Assembly: GCF_001700435.1 (NCBI RefSeq)
Contig: NZ_LYPC01000012.1
Span: forward strand, 1-64,000
Source of the DNA: Paenibacillus pectinilyticus
GTDB taxonomy: Bacteria; Bacillota; Bacilli; Paenibacillales; NBRC-103111
DNA length: 64,000 nt
Direction: 5' to 3'
Made by a program: the position numbers and the translations under genes. This document shows positions 48,822 to 57,233 of this stretch, piece by piece (within the stretch, counting starts at the first letter, position 1; each line of letters opens with the position of its first letter). The notes below the pieces were generated by a model. It was given only the letters and a program-made list of their open reading frames with translations, searched no databases and had not been told where the DNA came from.

Positions 48822-49814
48822 GTGGCGAAATTGTTATTACCTGTTAAAAACATACTTATTGACATTAGAAGACGGATTAACCTTGATACATTCTCACTTG
48901 AACAGGATATCAGAAACCATGGATTAAAAGTGCCACTTGATGTAGAAGGCCCTGATGAAAACAACAATTATTATCTGATTAATGGAGATCGCCGCTTAGA
49001 GGCGTGGAAGAATGTTCGGATTAATGAGCTAATCGAAGTAAAAGTACTGAGAGGGCTTACATCGCGTTTAGAACGAAATAAAGAGCGGCTTCAAATGCAT
49101 CTTGATATAAAACCTATGCCTGGTGTGGATTTTCAAATTCTGATTGAGGACATATTGAGAGAAAGTGGCATGTCTGATGGTGACCTTGCAAAAGAACTAA
49201 GAAGAGATAAGAGGAGAATTAGGAAATACAAACCTGGAAGTGAGGTTCCAGAAAATGTAAGGGAGGAAGTTGCAAAGGTTCGAGGCAGCCAAGATATGCT
49301 TGAAGTAATATATGTACTTAACATTGATGTGGATTTCAAGCAAAGATTGTATAAAAGCCTACTATCAAGAAAACTTACAGGTGACCATGCTAAGGCTCTG
49401 AAGAGGCTTGTTGGTAGTAGCGTTTATGGACGTCTTAATGAACATCAAAGAGTACGTGCCATTGAAGAAGCCTTACAACAAGCTACATTTACTAAAGTGG
49501 AAGCTGAATTAGTCGTGCTCAGTGAATTGATGCGTACAAAGCCGTCTGATCACCAAGACAAATTTAATACGTGGATGTCGAATATATTAAATAATATGGG
49601 GAAGCTTGCGGACTATTTACATCCCGATTTAGAGCTTTTGGTAAGTCCACTTCAAAAGAAGCAATTAGCAAGAGCTGTAGGTGAAATAAATAAGGCCGTA
49701 TTTTGGATTTGGAAGGATAATAAGAAATCTGATCAGTCATCTTTTGAAACGGAACTGGAAATTCTACGTGAGAGTACCGATACTGGCTATCGCTATATAT
49801 TCCGAAATCGATAA
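48822..49814 (+). CDS. ParB-like nuclease/NTPase-fold protein
   Basis: 330 residues from a GTG with AAAGGGCG upstream. The N-terminal 80 residues are ParB/Srx-like: IRNHGLKVPLDVEGPDENNNYYLINGDRRLEAWKNV, where GDRR replaces the GERR of ParB. An HTH-like segment follows (MSDGDLAKELRRDKRRIRKYK). The remainder is helical. No ParA or plasmid partition context is present, so it is more likely a stand-alone member of the kind seen in defence and mobile islands. Confidence 0.7.
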   Translation: MAKLLLPVKNILIDIRRRINLDTFSLEQDIRNHGLKVPLDVEGPDENNNYYLINGDRRLEAWKNVRINELIEVKVLRGLTSRLERNKERLQMHLDIKPMPGVDFQILIEDILRESGMSDGDLAKELRRDKRRIRKYKPGSEVPENVREEVAKVRGSQDMLEVIYVLNIDVDFKQRLYKSLLSRKLTGDHAKALKRLVGSSVYGRLNEHQRVRAIEEALQQATFTKVEAELVVLSELMRTKPSDHQDKFNTWMSNILNNMGKLADYLHPDLELLVSPLQKKQLARAVGEINKAVFWIWKDNKKSDQSSFETELEILRESTDTGYRYIFRNR

Positions 49815-49818
49815 TCTC

Positions 49819-49896
49819 AAGCCACCTCCCCAAAAATTCTCAGCATCACGCAGCGGCGAATTGTGGATTTAGCAATCCATGGCTCACCTCCATACA
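49819..49896 (+). repeat. intercassette element D / candidate right attachment site
   Basis: Blocks: GCCACCTCCCCAAAAAT; GCAGCGGCGAATTGTGGATT; AGCAATCCATGGCTC; then CTCACCTCCATACA (49883-49896), identical to the last bases of ssrA and the six beyond. The TGGATT-TAGC-AATCCA hairpin is intact here. The CCCTTGTCC/GGACAGGGG part is absent. Confidence 0.7.
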
Positions 49897-49907
49897 AGTA
49901 CAAAGAT

Positions 49908-49933
49908 GAAGCACCCGTTGAGGGTGCTTTTTT
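49908..49933 (+). terminator. terminator after element D
   Basis: AGCACCC-GTTGA-GGGTGCT followed by TTTTT. Nearly identical hairpins recur at 57050 and 58778. Confidence 0.85.
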
Positions 49934-50059
49934 CTTTTGTATGGGTGAGAATCGGGAGGAGAACCCCTCAAGGGTTCAGACCGCGCGGACCGAAGCGTGA
50001 GCGGAGGGAGCACGGCATTGAAATGTACCGCTAGGGTAGTCATCGGTGGGTAGGCTTCG

Positions 50060-50079
50060 TAGTAAGTTAAATGGACATT
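50060..50079 (+). repeat. 20-base direct repeat, left copy
   Basis: TAGTAAGTTAAATGGACATT, identical to 54970-54989. It overlaps the 3' end of the recombinase remnant. Confidence 0.85.
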
Positions 50080-50460
50080 TCAATACTGCCCCTCAGCTTC
50101 ATCTTATGTGCACACAATATCCAGTTTAAAATGAAGTCCACATGTTCTTCTTGGACGACGACCTTATCGACGTAGTGTTGAATGAACTTCGTGATCTCTG
50201 GGACGTTTTTCTTATCTACAAATGATTTGAAGTTAGAGAACAGTTGAGGATAGTATCCTCTGTTATAGCTGTTCTCTTTTAATTCCAACTCCTCCATTCT
50301 GGATAAAGAAGACGCCTGCGTAAAACCTTTAGATACTGCATCTACGTTTTTATTGGTCTATTTATCAATTCCTACCATTTGCTCTTTAATTAAGGGCGCA
50401 TCATTCATACCTTCATTTTCGTTTTGTCGAATTTAACTGTTTAACTGAATTACTAAGTCA
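50067..50460 (-). pseudogene. remnant of a serine recombinase C-terminus
   Basis: On the minus strand the last 76 codons are open (FSNFKSFVDKKNVPEITKFI, HYVDKVVVQEEHVDFILN and so on), a pattern typical of the C-terminal part of large serine recombinases. The same frame continues upstream but is broken by stops at 50358-50360 and 50433-50435. No catalytic domain remains. It may be what moved the following TerY-P segment; identification rests on weak similarity. Confidence 0.5.
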
Positions 50461-50464
50461 GGAA

Positions 50465-50623
50465 TTGCTTCTTCGCAAAGGGGATTCTTGTGAAGTTGGT
50501 CTATTACATATCACTCGATATATTCGCGGCGAAGTGCTTCAGGGTAGGAGTGTAGAAGATCAAAAATCATTATTGCAAGTATTAGGAATTGTATTTGACT
50601 GGAAAGGTAGTAAATCGCGATAA
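50465..50623 (+). CDS. short open frame, possibly the end of a lost gene
   Basis: 52 codons from TTG (LLLRKGDSCEVGLLHITRYI ... LLQVLGIVFDWKGSKSR), ending before a clean terminator. There is no good ribosome site, so it is probably the 3' remnant of a longer gene cut at about 50460. Family not recognised. Confidence 0.3.
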   Translation: MLLRKGDSCEVGLLHITRYIRGEVLQGRSVEDQKSLLQVLGIVFDWKGSKSR

Positions 50624-50627
50624 GACG

Positions 50628-50656
50628 AAGGATCACCTTTAAGGGTGTCCTTTTTT
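50628..50656 (+). terminator. terminator after the short remnant
   Basis: AAGGATCACC-TTTAA-GGGTGTCCTT with a T-run. Confidence 0.85.
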
Positions 50657-51125
50657 ACTAGATTGCTATTTTCAACAAAAGGTATCCACAATACCTATCA
50701 TCGCAAAAGAATGGTTCAAGATACGGTGCTTATGGGGGAACAATCCTGAAAAATATGCAACAATTCGCTTTGATCGAAAAATTGAGAGGAATGATAACTT
50801 GAGCATTTTAATCTTTTGACGATTGAGGGGGGAAGAATGTTGTGACGAAGATGATGTAGTAATAGTACAAGCCTTATTAAGCATAGCCTAGTTTGTAATA
50901 TATTTAAAAAGTAGAAGTGGATAGATTTATGGTGATTATTCAACTGGTACGGGTACAAGGATGAACAATGTTATTATAGGTCGGTATAACTAGCTACTGC
51001 AAATATAGCTATGTGAAAGCAAAGAAAAGGAACTACCTGGAGTAGGAAGCATTTCCTGGTTAAAGCAGGAAAAAAACGTAAGATGTCGAATATTTGTCTA
51101 AAAAAATTATAAGGTGGATGTAACG
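50657..51125. other. gene-free AT-rich stretch before the TerY-P triad
   Basis: About 470 bases. A plus-strand frame near 50730-50810 can be read as a broken fragment (NMQQFALIEKLRGMIT), but stops are frequent and no gene can be supported. The ribosome site AAGGTGG of the vWA gene is at the end. Confidence 0.5.
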
Positions 51126-51794
51126 ATGTCCTTTGACCAAATACCGTTTGCAGCTGAGTTTGCTGAAAATCCTGAATCTCGTTGTCCTGTTGTGCTGCTA
51201 TTAGATACGTCGTATTCCATGAATGGAGATCCGATTAGAGAGTTAAACGAAGGGCTGAAAATATTCAAAGATGAACTAATGGCTGACAGTATGGCAGTAA
51301 AACGTGTAGAAGTTGCAGTTGTTAGTTTTGGGCCTGTTAAGGTTGTATCGGATTTCCAAACCCCAGATATGTACTATCCTACTGAACTTGCACCGAGCGG
51401 GGATACACCAATGGGAAAAGCGATAGAGCAAGCAATCGCTATGGTTTATACAAGAAAATCTATTTATAAGCAAAATGGAGTCTCCTACTATCGACCATGG
51501 ATCTTTTTAATTACTGATGGGGGACCAACAGATAACTGGAGAGGTGCAGCGTCACTCGTAAAGGAAGGGGAAAATAGCAAGTCGTTCATGTTTTTTGCAG
51601 TAGGTGTAGACGGGGCTGACATGGACACGCTGGGGAAAATATCAACGCGTGAACCGATAAAACTTAAAGGATTGCGGTTTAGAGATTTGTTCAGTTGGCT
51701 GTCCGCCTCCTTAAGTTCAGTGTCGCATTCTACCCCTGGGGATGCAGTGCCTTTGGAAAATCCCGTTACACCTGAAGGATGGGGGGCTGTGTGA
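51126..51794 (+). CDS. TerY-like von Willebrand factor A domain protein
   Basis: 222 residues. The metal-site motif DTSYSMNGDPI (DxSxS) is near the N-terminus, with the later conserved Thr in SGDTPMGKAI and Asp in LITDGGPTD. It matches TerY/YegL-type vWA proteins. With the following PP2C and kinase genes it forms the TerY-P triad described by Anantharaman, Iyer and Aravind as a phosphorylation-based stress/defence module. The ATG at 51126 has AAGGTGG upstream. Confidence 0.88.
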   Translation: MSFDQIPFAAEFAENPESRCPVVLLLDTSYSMNGDPIRELNEGLKIFKDELMADSMAVKRVEVAVVSFGPVKVVSDFQTPDMYYPTELAPSGDTPMGKAIEQAIAMVYTRKSIYKQNGVSYYRPWIFLITDGGPTDNWRGAASLVKEGENSKSFMFFAVGVDGADMDTLGKISTREPIKLKGLRFRDLFSWLSASLSSVSHSTPGDAVPLENPVTPEGWGAV

Positions 51795-52573
51795 AAGCTA
51801 GCTGGAAATATGCCTTCGCATCTGTGAAAGGAACATCACATGAAAAAAACGGACTTCCTTGTCAAGATGCCTCTCTTTGCGAAATTCTCAAGGATAAGAA
51901 CGGGCAGGACATACTGGTCGCGGTCGTTTCCGACGGGGCAGGAAGTGCTCCCCTCTCGGACCAAGGGTCTAAGCTAATTTGTGCTTTGTTTATGGACGAA
52001 ATGAAAGCATTGTTAGCGACAGGACAGGGAACAGAAGACGTGACAGAGACCTTTTTTAAGACATGGCTTAATTACTTTCAAAAAGAAATTAAAGTAAGAG
52101 CAGAAATAAGTTCAGGCACGCCCAGAGATTTTGCCTGTACTTTTCTTTGCGCTATCATAAGTAACGAATGTGAAATTTTTGCTCAGATTGGTGACGGAGC
52201 AATTGTAGTTTCCAACGAATTGGACCATTATTTGTGGGTCTTCTGGCCCCACCAAGGCGAGTATGAGAATACCACATTTTTTGCGACGGACGTCAAAGCA
52301 GAAGAGTGGCTTCAGTATGAACGTCGAAAAGGCGTGCCTTGTTTTGAAGTTGCTCTCTTTTCTGATGGATTACAACGGTTAGCCCTACATTATCAGACTC
52401 AAAGTGCACACAGTCCTTTTTTTCGACCGTTTTTCAGTGCATTGCGATCACAAGAGCAGTCTGTTAGTGATAAGTATACTCAATCATTGATCTCATTTTT
52501 AGGATCGCCACCAGTCAATGAACGGACCGATGATGATAAAACGTTTATTCTCGCTACGAGAAGAGGCGATTGA
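51791..52573 (+). CDS. PP2C-type protein phosphatase of the TerY-P triad
   Basis: About 260 residues. PP2C metal-binding motifs: VVSDGAGSAPLSDQGSKL, QIGDGAIVV, and DDDKTFIL near the C-terminus. It should reverse phosphorylation by the adjacent kinase, with the vWA protein as probable target or scaffold. The GTG at 51791 overlaps the vWA stop (GTGA) with GGGGGG upstream; an ATG at 51779 is also in frame. Confidence 0.87.
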   Translation: MKASWKYAFASVKGTSHEKNGLPCQDASLCEILKDKNGQDILVAVVSDGAGSAPLSDQGSKLICALFMDEMKALLATGQGTEDVTETFFKTWLNYFQKEIKVRAEISSGTPRDFACTFLCAIISNECEIFAQIGDGAIVVSNELDHYLWVFWPHQGEYENTTFFATDVKAEEWLQYERRKGVPCFEVALFSDGLQRLALHYQTQSAHSPFFRPFFSALRSQEQSVSDKYTQSLISFLGSPPVNERTDDDKTFILATRRGD

Positions 52574-52576
52574 CCC

Positions 52577-54523
52577 ATGCAAAATCGTATAATGGCGATA
52601 AATAGTTCAGGGAAAAATGTACCCTTTGGCAAGGAATTAGGGCGTGGAGGAGAAGGAAGCGTATTTGAAATATCTTCAGCTTCTAAAATTGTTGCAAAAG
52701 TATATCACCAAGCGCTACAGCCCAAAAAACAAGAAAAAATACTCACTATGGTGCGTTTACACAAAGATCGATTATTGAAATTCTCAACATGGCCTCTAGA
52801 CGTACTTAAGAATCCCAATAACGAAATAATCGGATTTATCATGCCTAAACTTACAGGTAAAGAGATACATAAGTTGTACGGTCCCAAAACTCGATTAATT
52901 GAATTCCCTTACTCCACATATCCGTTTCTCGTTCATACGGCAGCAAATTTAGCGCGTGCATTTGCAGCTGTTCATGAAAGCGGACACGTAATTGGAGATG
53001 TGAATCATGGGAATTTTTACGTTTCGGATCAGGGAACTGTGATGTTGGTAGATTGCGATAGTTTTCAAATTAAAACTACACAAGACATTTTTCGCTGTGA
53101 AGTCGGCATCCCAATGTATCAGCCGCCAGAACTTCAAAATGTTTCATCTTACCGGGATGTGGAGAGAAACTCGAATCATGATAACTTTGGTTTAGCAGTT
53201 TTTATTTTTATGTTATTGTTTATGGGCCGTCACCCCTTTGCAGGAGTGTACTCTGGTCCTGAAGATATGCCTATTGAAAAAGCAATTGGACAATTTCGAT
53301 TTGCTTATGGTAGTCATGCAGCGGCGAAACAAATGAAGCCACCACCAGGAGCCCCATCATTGACTTCGGCCCCCCCAGCTGTGGTTCAATTATTTGAGCG
53401 CGCTTTTGCACCAGAAGGAGTAAAGGGAAATCGCCCTAGCGCAGAGGAATGGATAAAAGTGTTGGGGGAGTTTTCGGGAAATTTACAAAAGTGTAGAATG
53501 AAAGAACAACATCACTATAGTAAGCATCTATCGTCTTGCCCTTGGTGCGATATCGAAAATAAAATTGGAATTGTTTTATTCCTTTCCCAGGTTCGATCCT
53601 GTACTTCAGGCTCAGTAGGGCAACAAAATACTTTTGAGATAAAAATGATTTGGGCCCGTATCGCGGCTGTTTCCTCCCCACCTTCGGCGTTTACATTACC
53701 TGATTTTTCATCCGCAGTGGTTGCACCGTCTCAGACGGCACTTAAGGCAGCAAAGAAAAGAAAACGGATGAAGGGATTCACCCTATTATCGATTATAGCT
53801 GTTGATGGGACTTTGTTAACTCTAATTCCGCAAGCATCAGTATGGATTATCATTGTATCAATCGTCATTGCAGTGGTAGTATTCCAATCTAAGAAACCAG
53901 TAAGTGCTTTCAAAGAAAGTTACGAAAAGGTAAAAAAAGAGCGGGATAGTTTAATTAGCAGATGGGCTATGGAAACGGGAGCAGAAGCGTTTTATAAGAT
54001 GTATCATTCTTTAGAAAATATAAAAAGTGAGTATCAAAATTTAGATTCATATCGAAACTCTCTATTAAAAGAGCTTCAATCAAAACAGCGAGATATCCAA
54101 TTACAACGATATTTACAGAGCATACGCATTGCTAATGCAAGAATCGACGGAATTGGTTCCAGTCGAACCGCGACACTCCAATCATTTGGTATAGAAACCG
54201 CAGGAGATATCTCTAAGGCTGCCATTCGGCAAGTCCCTGGGTTTGGACCTTCTTTTACTAAGCGGTTATTAGACTGGCGAGATACAGTAGCTCGCCAATT
54301 TGTGTTTAATCCTAAACAGGCGGTTTCAACAGCTGATATTGCTACAATAGACCGAGATATTTCCATAAAAAAACAAAAGTTCGAACAACAATTATTAGTG
54401 GGGGCGTCCCAACTACAACAACTTTCTGACCAAATTAATTCCAAAAGAACACGAATGCTTCAAGAAGCTAATTTGGTTGCAAAGAATTTTGCACAGGCAG
54501 AGGCAGATTATAAATCTCAATAA
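52577..54523 (+). CDS. serine/threonine kinase of the TerY-P triad with helix-hairpin-helix tail
   Basis: 648 residues. Kinase domain about 15-300: glycine loop LGRGGEGSVFEI, the Lys in VAKVYH, a catalytic loop VIGDVNHGNFYV, and VDCDSFQ in place of DFG, both usual for this kinase group. After a Cys pair (SCPWCDIE) comes a Pro/Ser linker, two hydrophobic segments near 400-440, a coiled coil, and an HhH motif (FGIETAGDISKAAIRQVPGF). Three base pairs separate it from the phosphatase gene. The membrane segments suggest an envelope location; the HhH suggests nucleic acid contact. Confidence 0.88.
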   Translation: MQNRIMAINSSGKNVPFGKELGRGGEGSVFEISSASKIVAKVYHQALQPKKQEKILTMVRLHKDRLLKFSTWPLDVLKNPNNEIIGFIMPKLTGKEIHKLYGPKTRLIEFPYSTYPFLVHTAANLARAFAAVHESGHVIGDVNHGNFYVSDQGTVMLVDCDSFQIKTTQDIFRCEVGIPMYQPPELQNVSSYRDVERNSNHDNFGLAVFIFMLLFMGRHPFAGVYSGPEDMPIEKAIGQFRFAYGSHAAAKQMKPPPGAPSLTSAPPAVVQLFERAFAPEGVKGNRPSAEEWIKVLGEFSGNLQKCRMKEQHHYSKHLSSCPWCDIENKIGIVLFLSQVRSCTSGSVGQQNTFEIKMIWARIAAVSSPPSAFTLPDFSSAVVAPSQTALKAAKKRKRMKGFTLLSIIAVDGTLLTLIPQASVWIIIVSIVIAVVVFQSKKPVSAFKESYEKVKKERDSLISRWAMETGAEAFYKMYHSLENIKSEYQNLDSYRNSLLKELQSKQRDIQLQRYLQSIRIANARIDGIGSSRTATLQSFGIETAGDISKAAIRQVPGFGPSFTKRLLDWRDTVARQFVFNPKQAVSTADIATIDRDISIKKQKFEQQLLVGASQLQQLSDQINSKRTRMLQEANLVAKNFAQAEADYKSQ

Positions 54524-54969
54524 AGTTTGGGAACTAGTTATAGGACTAACACACTGTAGATAGTCTTAATTTTAATGCTTTAGACTGGTCAATTTAGGCT
54601 TGCTTATCAAAGAACGTTGTACGACTCACAAGGAAGTAACAGTTCAATCGAGTAGTAAAGCCAATGTTCTCTGAGTATAGGTCTCCGTTCCTTAGAACTT
54701 TGGTTGGTTTCGGCCATGTCTTTTTGTATGCGATTTAAAACATGTGCTTCTCAATCAAGTCACTGGCAGTAAAGATTATTCGAGGTGAGCCTTATAAAAT
54801 CACTACATGCCTAGCTATGGATGAGGAATAATGTGTTGAATTCATTTGGCCTTTTTTTATCTGAACACTTTATTAGCATCGAATGATTGAAATGATAGAA
54901 ATTTTTTGATACTGGTTTTCTGCCATTTTATTATTGAATATTGACTCTCCAGGATGGAATTGAAATCAC
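54524..54969. other. gene-free stretch after the TerY-P triad
   Basis: About 450 bases with many stops in all frames and no recognisable signal. Confidence 0.5.
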
Positions 54970-54989
54970 TAGTAAGTTAAATGGACATT
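54970..54989 (+). repeat. 20-base direct repeat, right copy
   Basis: Identical to 50060-50079. Together they bound 4.9 kb holding the recombinase remnant and the TerY-P triad. Confidence 0.85.
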
Positions 54990-54993
54990 GATC

Positions 54994-55290
54994 AAATTGA
55001 TGGGTCAGTCTGTCAATGTAACTGAAACCTTAGTGACAAAAGTGATTTTAGGTACAATTGGTTGTGTACCTGCGAATGATAGATTCTTTCAAAATGGTTT
55101 GAAAATGCAAACAATGACTCAATCATTTGGAGAAGAAGCATAGAACAATTGATTGACTATTATTAAGAGAATAAAGATGAAATTGATAAGGTGCAGTTAG
55201 AAATTAAAAAAGATGGCTTGCATTATCCAATCATGAAATTAATTGATATGTACTTTTGGGAAATAGGATATGAGCAGGACAATGTGAAAG
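54994..55290 (+). pseudogene. frameshifted remnant of an unidentified gene
   Basis: The frame from 55000 reads MGQSVNVTETLVTKVILG, then TIGCVPANDRFFQNGLK and stops at 55141. The frame starting near 55110 reads IWRRSIEQLIDYY, a stop, then ENKDEIDKVQLEIKKDGLHY and PIMKLIDMYFWEIGYEQD. Together these look like the C-terminus of one protein with a frameshift and a nonsense change. The family is not one I can name. Confidence 0.45.
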
Positions 55291-55302
55291 GGGAATTTAA
55301 GA

Positions 55303-56178
55303 ATGATTCGGAAAATTGCATTAAAGGTAATTTTACTTGCGATAATAGCCACATTATTTTCGCCGTTTTTGCCACAAGATAAAGCAGAGGCTGCTGTACA
55401 TGTTAAAGGGTATTATCGAAAGAATGGAACATATGTCAGCCCCCATTATCGATCTGATCCAGATGGTATTAAATCAAACAATTGGAGTTATTGTGGAAAT
55501 ATAAATCCGTATACAGGAAAGGTCGGTTCTACTGATTGTGGAACTGCATCGCTAGGTAACACTGATACAAGGTCAGAAGGAGAAAAACAAGCAGATAGTT
55601 ATGTTTGGCAAGCAGAGTACTATTCTAACCAACAAAATTATTACAATGCACTTTACTATTACGGAAAGGTATATGAAACAGGATATTCTTATAAAATATC
55701 TTCTCAAGTTTCAGACATAGCATTAAAGGTTTCCTCAGAAGCCTATTCTTTATTTATTATTGATGAACTAACTAAATCTCTTCAATACTATACACTCTTG
55801 AGGGATTGCAAAGCATCACCAAATTCTTTAATAGAAAATGCAAAGAAAAATATTGAAATAGTAAATGAGAAATTGAAATTCAAAAGCGCATTTAGTGAAG
55901 CATTATGGTACTTTAATCAGAATGATTTTTTAAATGCAGTACTTGTAGCTAATTCAAAAATGGTTGAAGGTAATACTAGTACATCAGCTTTAGAATTTAT
56001 GAAACAATCAGCCGAAAAATTATCAGAAAAGGCATATTCTTCATTTATAAGTGGTGACTATGAATATTCTTTGAAATGCTATACTGCTCTTTCTTATTTA
56101 TCGTTTGTACCGAAAGAATTGCAAGCAAATGGCTTAACTAATTCTAAAATTGTTCAATCACACATCAATAATAAATAA
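55303..56178 (+). CDS. secreted hypothetical protein with helical repeats
   Basis: 291 residues. A signal peptide (ALKVILLAIIATLFSPFLP, cleavage near AEA-A) is followed by a Tyr-rich motif VKGYYRKNGTYVSPHYRSDP and WSYCGNINPYTGKVG. This module is often found once at the start of small exported proteins of Firmicutes. Residues about 95-290 are helical with Ala/Tyr spacing like TPR (YYNALYYYGKVYETGYS; YEYSLKCYTALSYLSF). Function unknown. The ribosome site is AAAGGGG. Confidence 0.7.
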   Translation: MIRKIALKVILLAIIATLFSPFLPQDKAEAAVHVKGYYRKNGTYVSPHYRSDPDGIKSNNWSYCGNINPYTGKVGSTDCGTASLGNTDTRSEGEKQADSYVWQAEYYSNQQNYYNALYYYGKVYETGYSYKISSQVSDIALKVSSEAYSLFIIDELTKSLQYYTLLRDCKASPNSLIENAKKNIEIVNEKLKFKSAFSEALWYFNQNDFLNAVLVANSKMVEGNTSTSALEFMKQSAEKLSEKAYSSFISGDYEYSLKCYTALSYLSFVPKELQANGLTNSKIVQSHINNK

Positions 56179-56193
56179 TGTTTAGGGTGACAG

Positions 56194-56224
56194 AAAAAAG
56201 CTCCATAAGTTGGATGCTTTTTTT
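56194..56224 (+). terminator. terminator after the secreted protein gene
   Basis: AAAAAAGC...GCTTTTTT stem enclosing CCA/TGG. Confidence 0.8.
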
Positions 56225-56297
56225 GTTTCTATGAACAACGACATATAAAATACTACACGAAATTAGTGCTGAATAACAAAACGAAAGAGAGTTACTA

Positions 56298-56768
56298 ATG
56301 CCAATTATAGAATCAGAGTTATATATAAATGCTCCAATTGAGGTATGTTTCGACTTAGCAAGGAGCATAGACATTCACGCTAAATCAACGTCACAAACCA
56401 AGGAACGAGCAATAGGTGGTGTTACAAGTGGTTTGATTGAACTTGGCCAATCTGTGACTTGGGAAGCCATTCATTTTGGTATTAAGCAACAATTGACAGC
56501 TCAAATTACGGAAATGGACTTTCCGCATCGTTTTGTAGATGAGCAGATTCGTGGGGCTTTTAAACGGTTCAGACATACTCATGAATTTATTGAAGTCAAT
56601 GGTGGTACTTTGATGATAGACATTTTTGAATATGATGCTCCATTTGGTATTATGGGGAAGTTGGCTTCTGCACTGTTTCTAAAGAGCTATATGGAAAGAT
56701 TTTTGATGAAGCGTAATATCTACATCAAGAAAGTAGCCGAGGAAGATTACAAAAAGAAGCAAAGATAA
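56298..56768 (+). CDS. SRPBCC family ligand-binding protein
   Basis: 156 residues. It opens like START/polyketide-cyclase-like proteins (ESELYINAPIEVCFDLARSIDIH), with GLIELGQSVTWEAIHFG and a C-terminal helix (FLKSYMERFLMKRN). Such proteins bind small hydrophobic ligands; the ligand is unknown. The gene stands alone with GAAAGAGAG upstream. Confidence 0.78.
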   Translation: MPIIESELYINAPIEVCFDLARSIDIHAKSTSQTKERAIGGVTSGLIELGQSVTWEAIHFGIKQQLTAQITEMDFPHRFVDEQIRGAFKRFRHTHEFIEVNGGTLMIDIFEYDAPFGIMGKLASALFLKSYMERFLMKRNIYIKKVAEEDYKKKQR

Positions 56769-56780
56769 AGGGACTTTATT

Positions 56781-57008
56781 TTGCTGGTCTTATTCTATAG
56801 ATTTTTACGGTTGAGAAAAGACACGCATCATCGCCGGTACGAATACCAAAAAATTGTTGCGGATCAGTTGTCGAAGATTGCACCGATTGTATTTCAGGAT
56901 GAAGCGAAGATGGATGTTTGGAATGACTGGCTAGGTGTAATGACGAAGTTTGGTGAAATGCTTGGGCAGGAGGATGTTGCGAAGCAAGCGATCTTAATGT
57001 CATTGTGA
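56781..57008 (+). CDS. small hypothetical protein
   Basis: 75 residues from a TTG with AAAGGGAC upstream. The last 50 (QLSKIAPIVFQDEAKMDVWN ...) look like a soluble helical protein. It could be genuine or the tail of a lost gene. It ends 40 bases before a terminator. Confidence 0.4.
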   Translation: MLVLFYRFLRLRKDTHHRRYEYQKIVADQLSKIAPIVFQDEAKMDVWNDWLGVMTKFGEMLGQEDVAKQAILMSL

Positions 57009-57039
57009 GTGTGCTTAAGAAGTAGTTGGCGGCGCCGTG

Positions 57040-57076
57040 ATATAAGAAGAAAAGCACCCGTTAAGGGTGCTTTTTT
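57040..57076 (+). repeat. 37-base terminator-containing repeat, left copy
   Basis: ATATAAGAAGAAAAGCACCC, then GTTAAGGGTGCTTTTTT. The hairpin AGCACCC/GGGTGCT with T-run is a strong terminator. It is identical to 58769-58805. Confidence 0.88.
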
Positions 57077-57233
57077 CTATTTTGTTATTGTACGGTGGAA
57101 AGGGAGGGTGAATCACCCGTTTAGAGTCTTCAAATCTCTCTAACTTTTCCATATATAAGAGATGGATAGTATTGACACGAATAAAAGTCTAAGTTATCTT
57201 AGACTAAATAATAAAGTGCGAAGGAATGGTGAA

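Noticed and set aside
48822..49814. Plasmid or chromosome partition ParB
   Set aside because: Only the ParB-like N-terminal fold is present; there is no ParA neighbour, parS site or replication gene, so partition is not supported.
50672..50958. Two overlapping minus-strand frames of 70-80 codons before the vWA gene
   Set aside because: Low-complexity His/Ser/Leu content in AT-rich DNA, with no start signals; probably chance.
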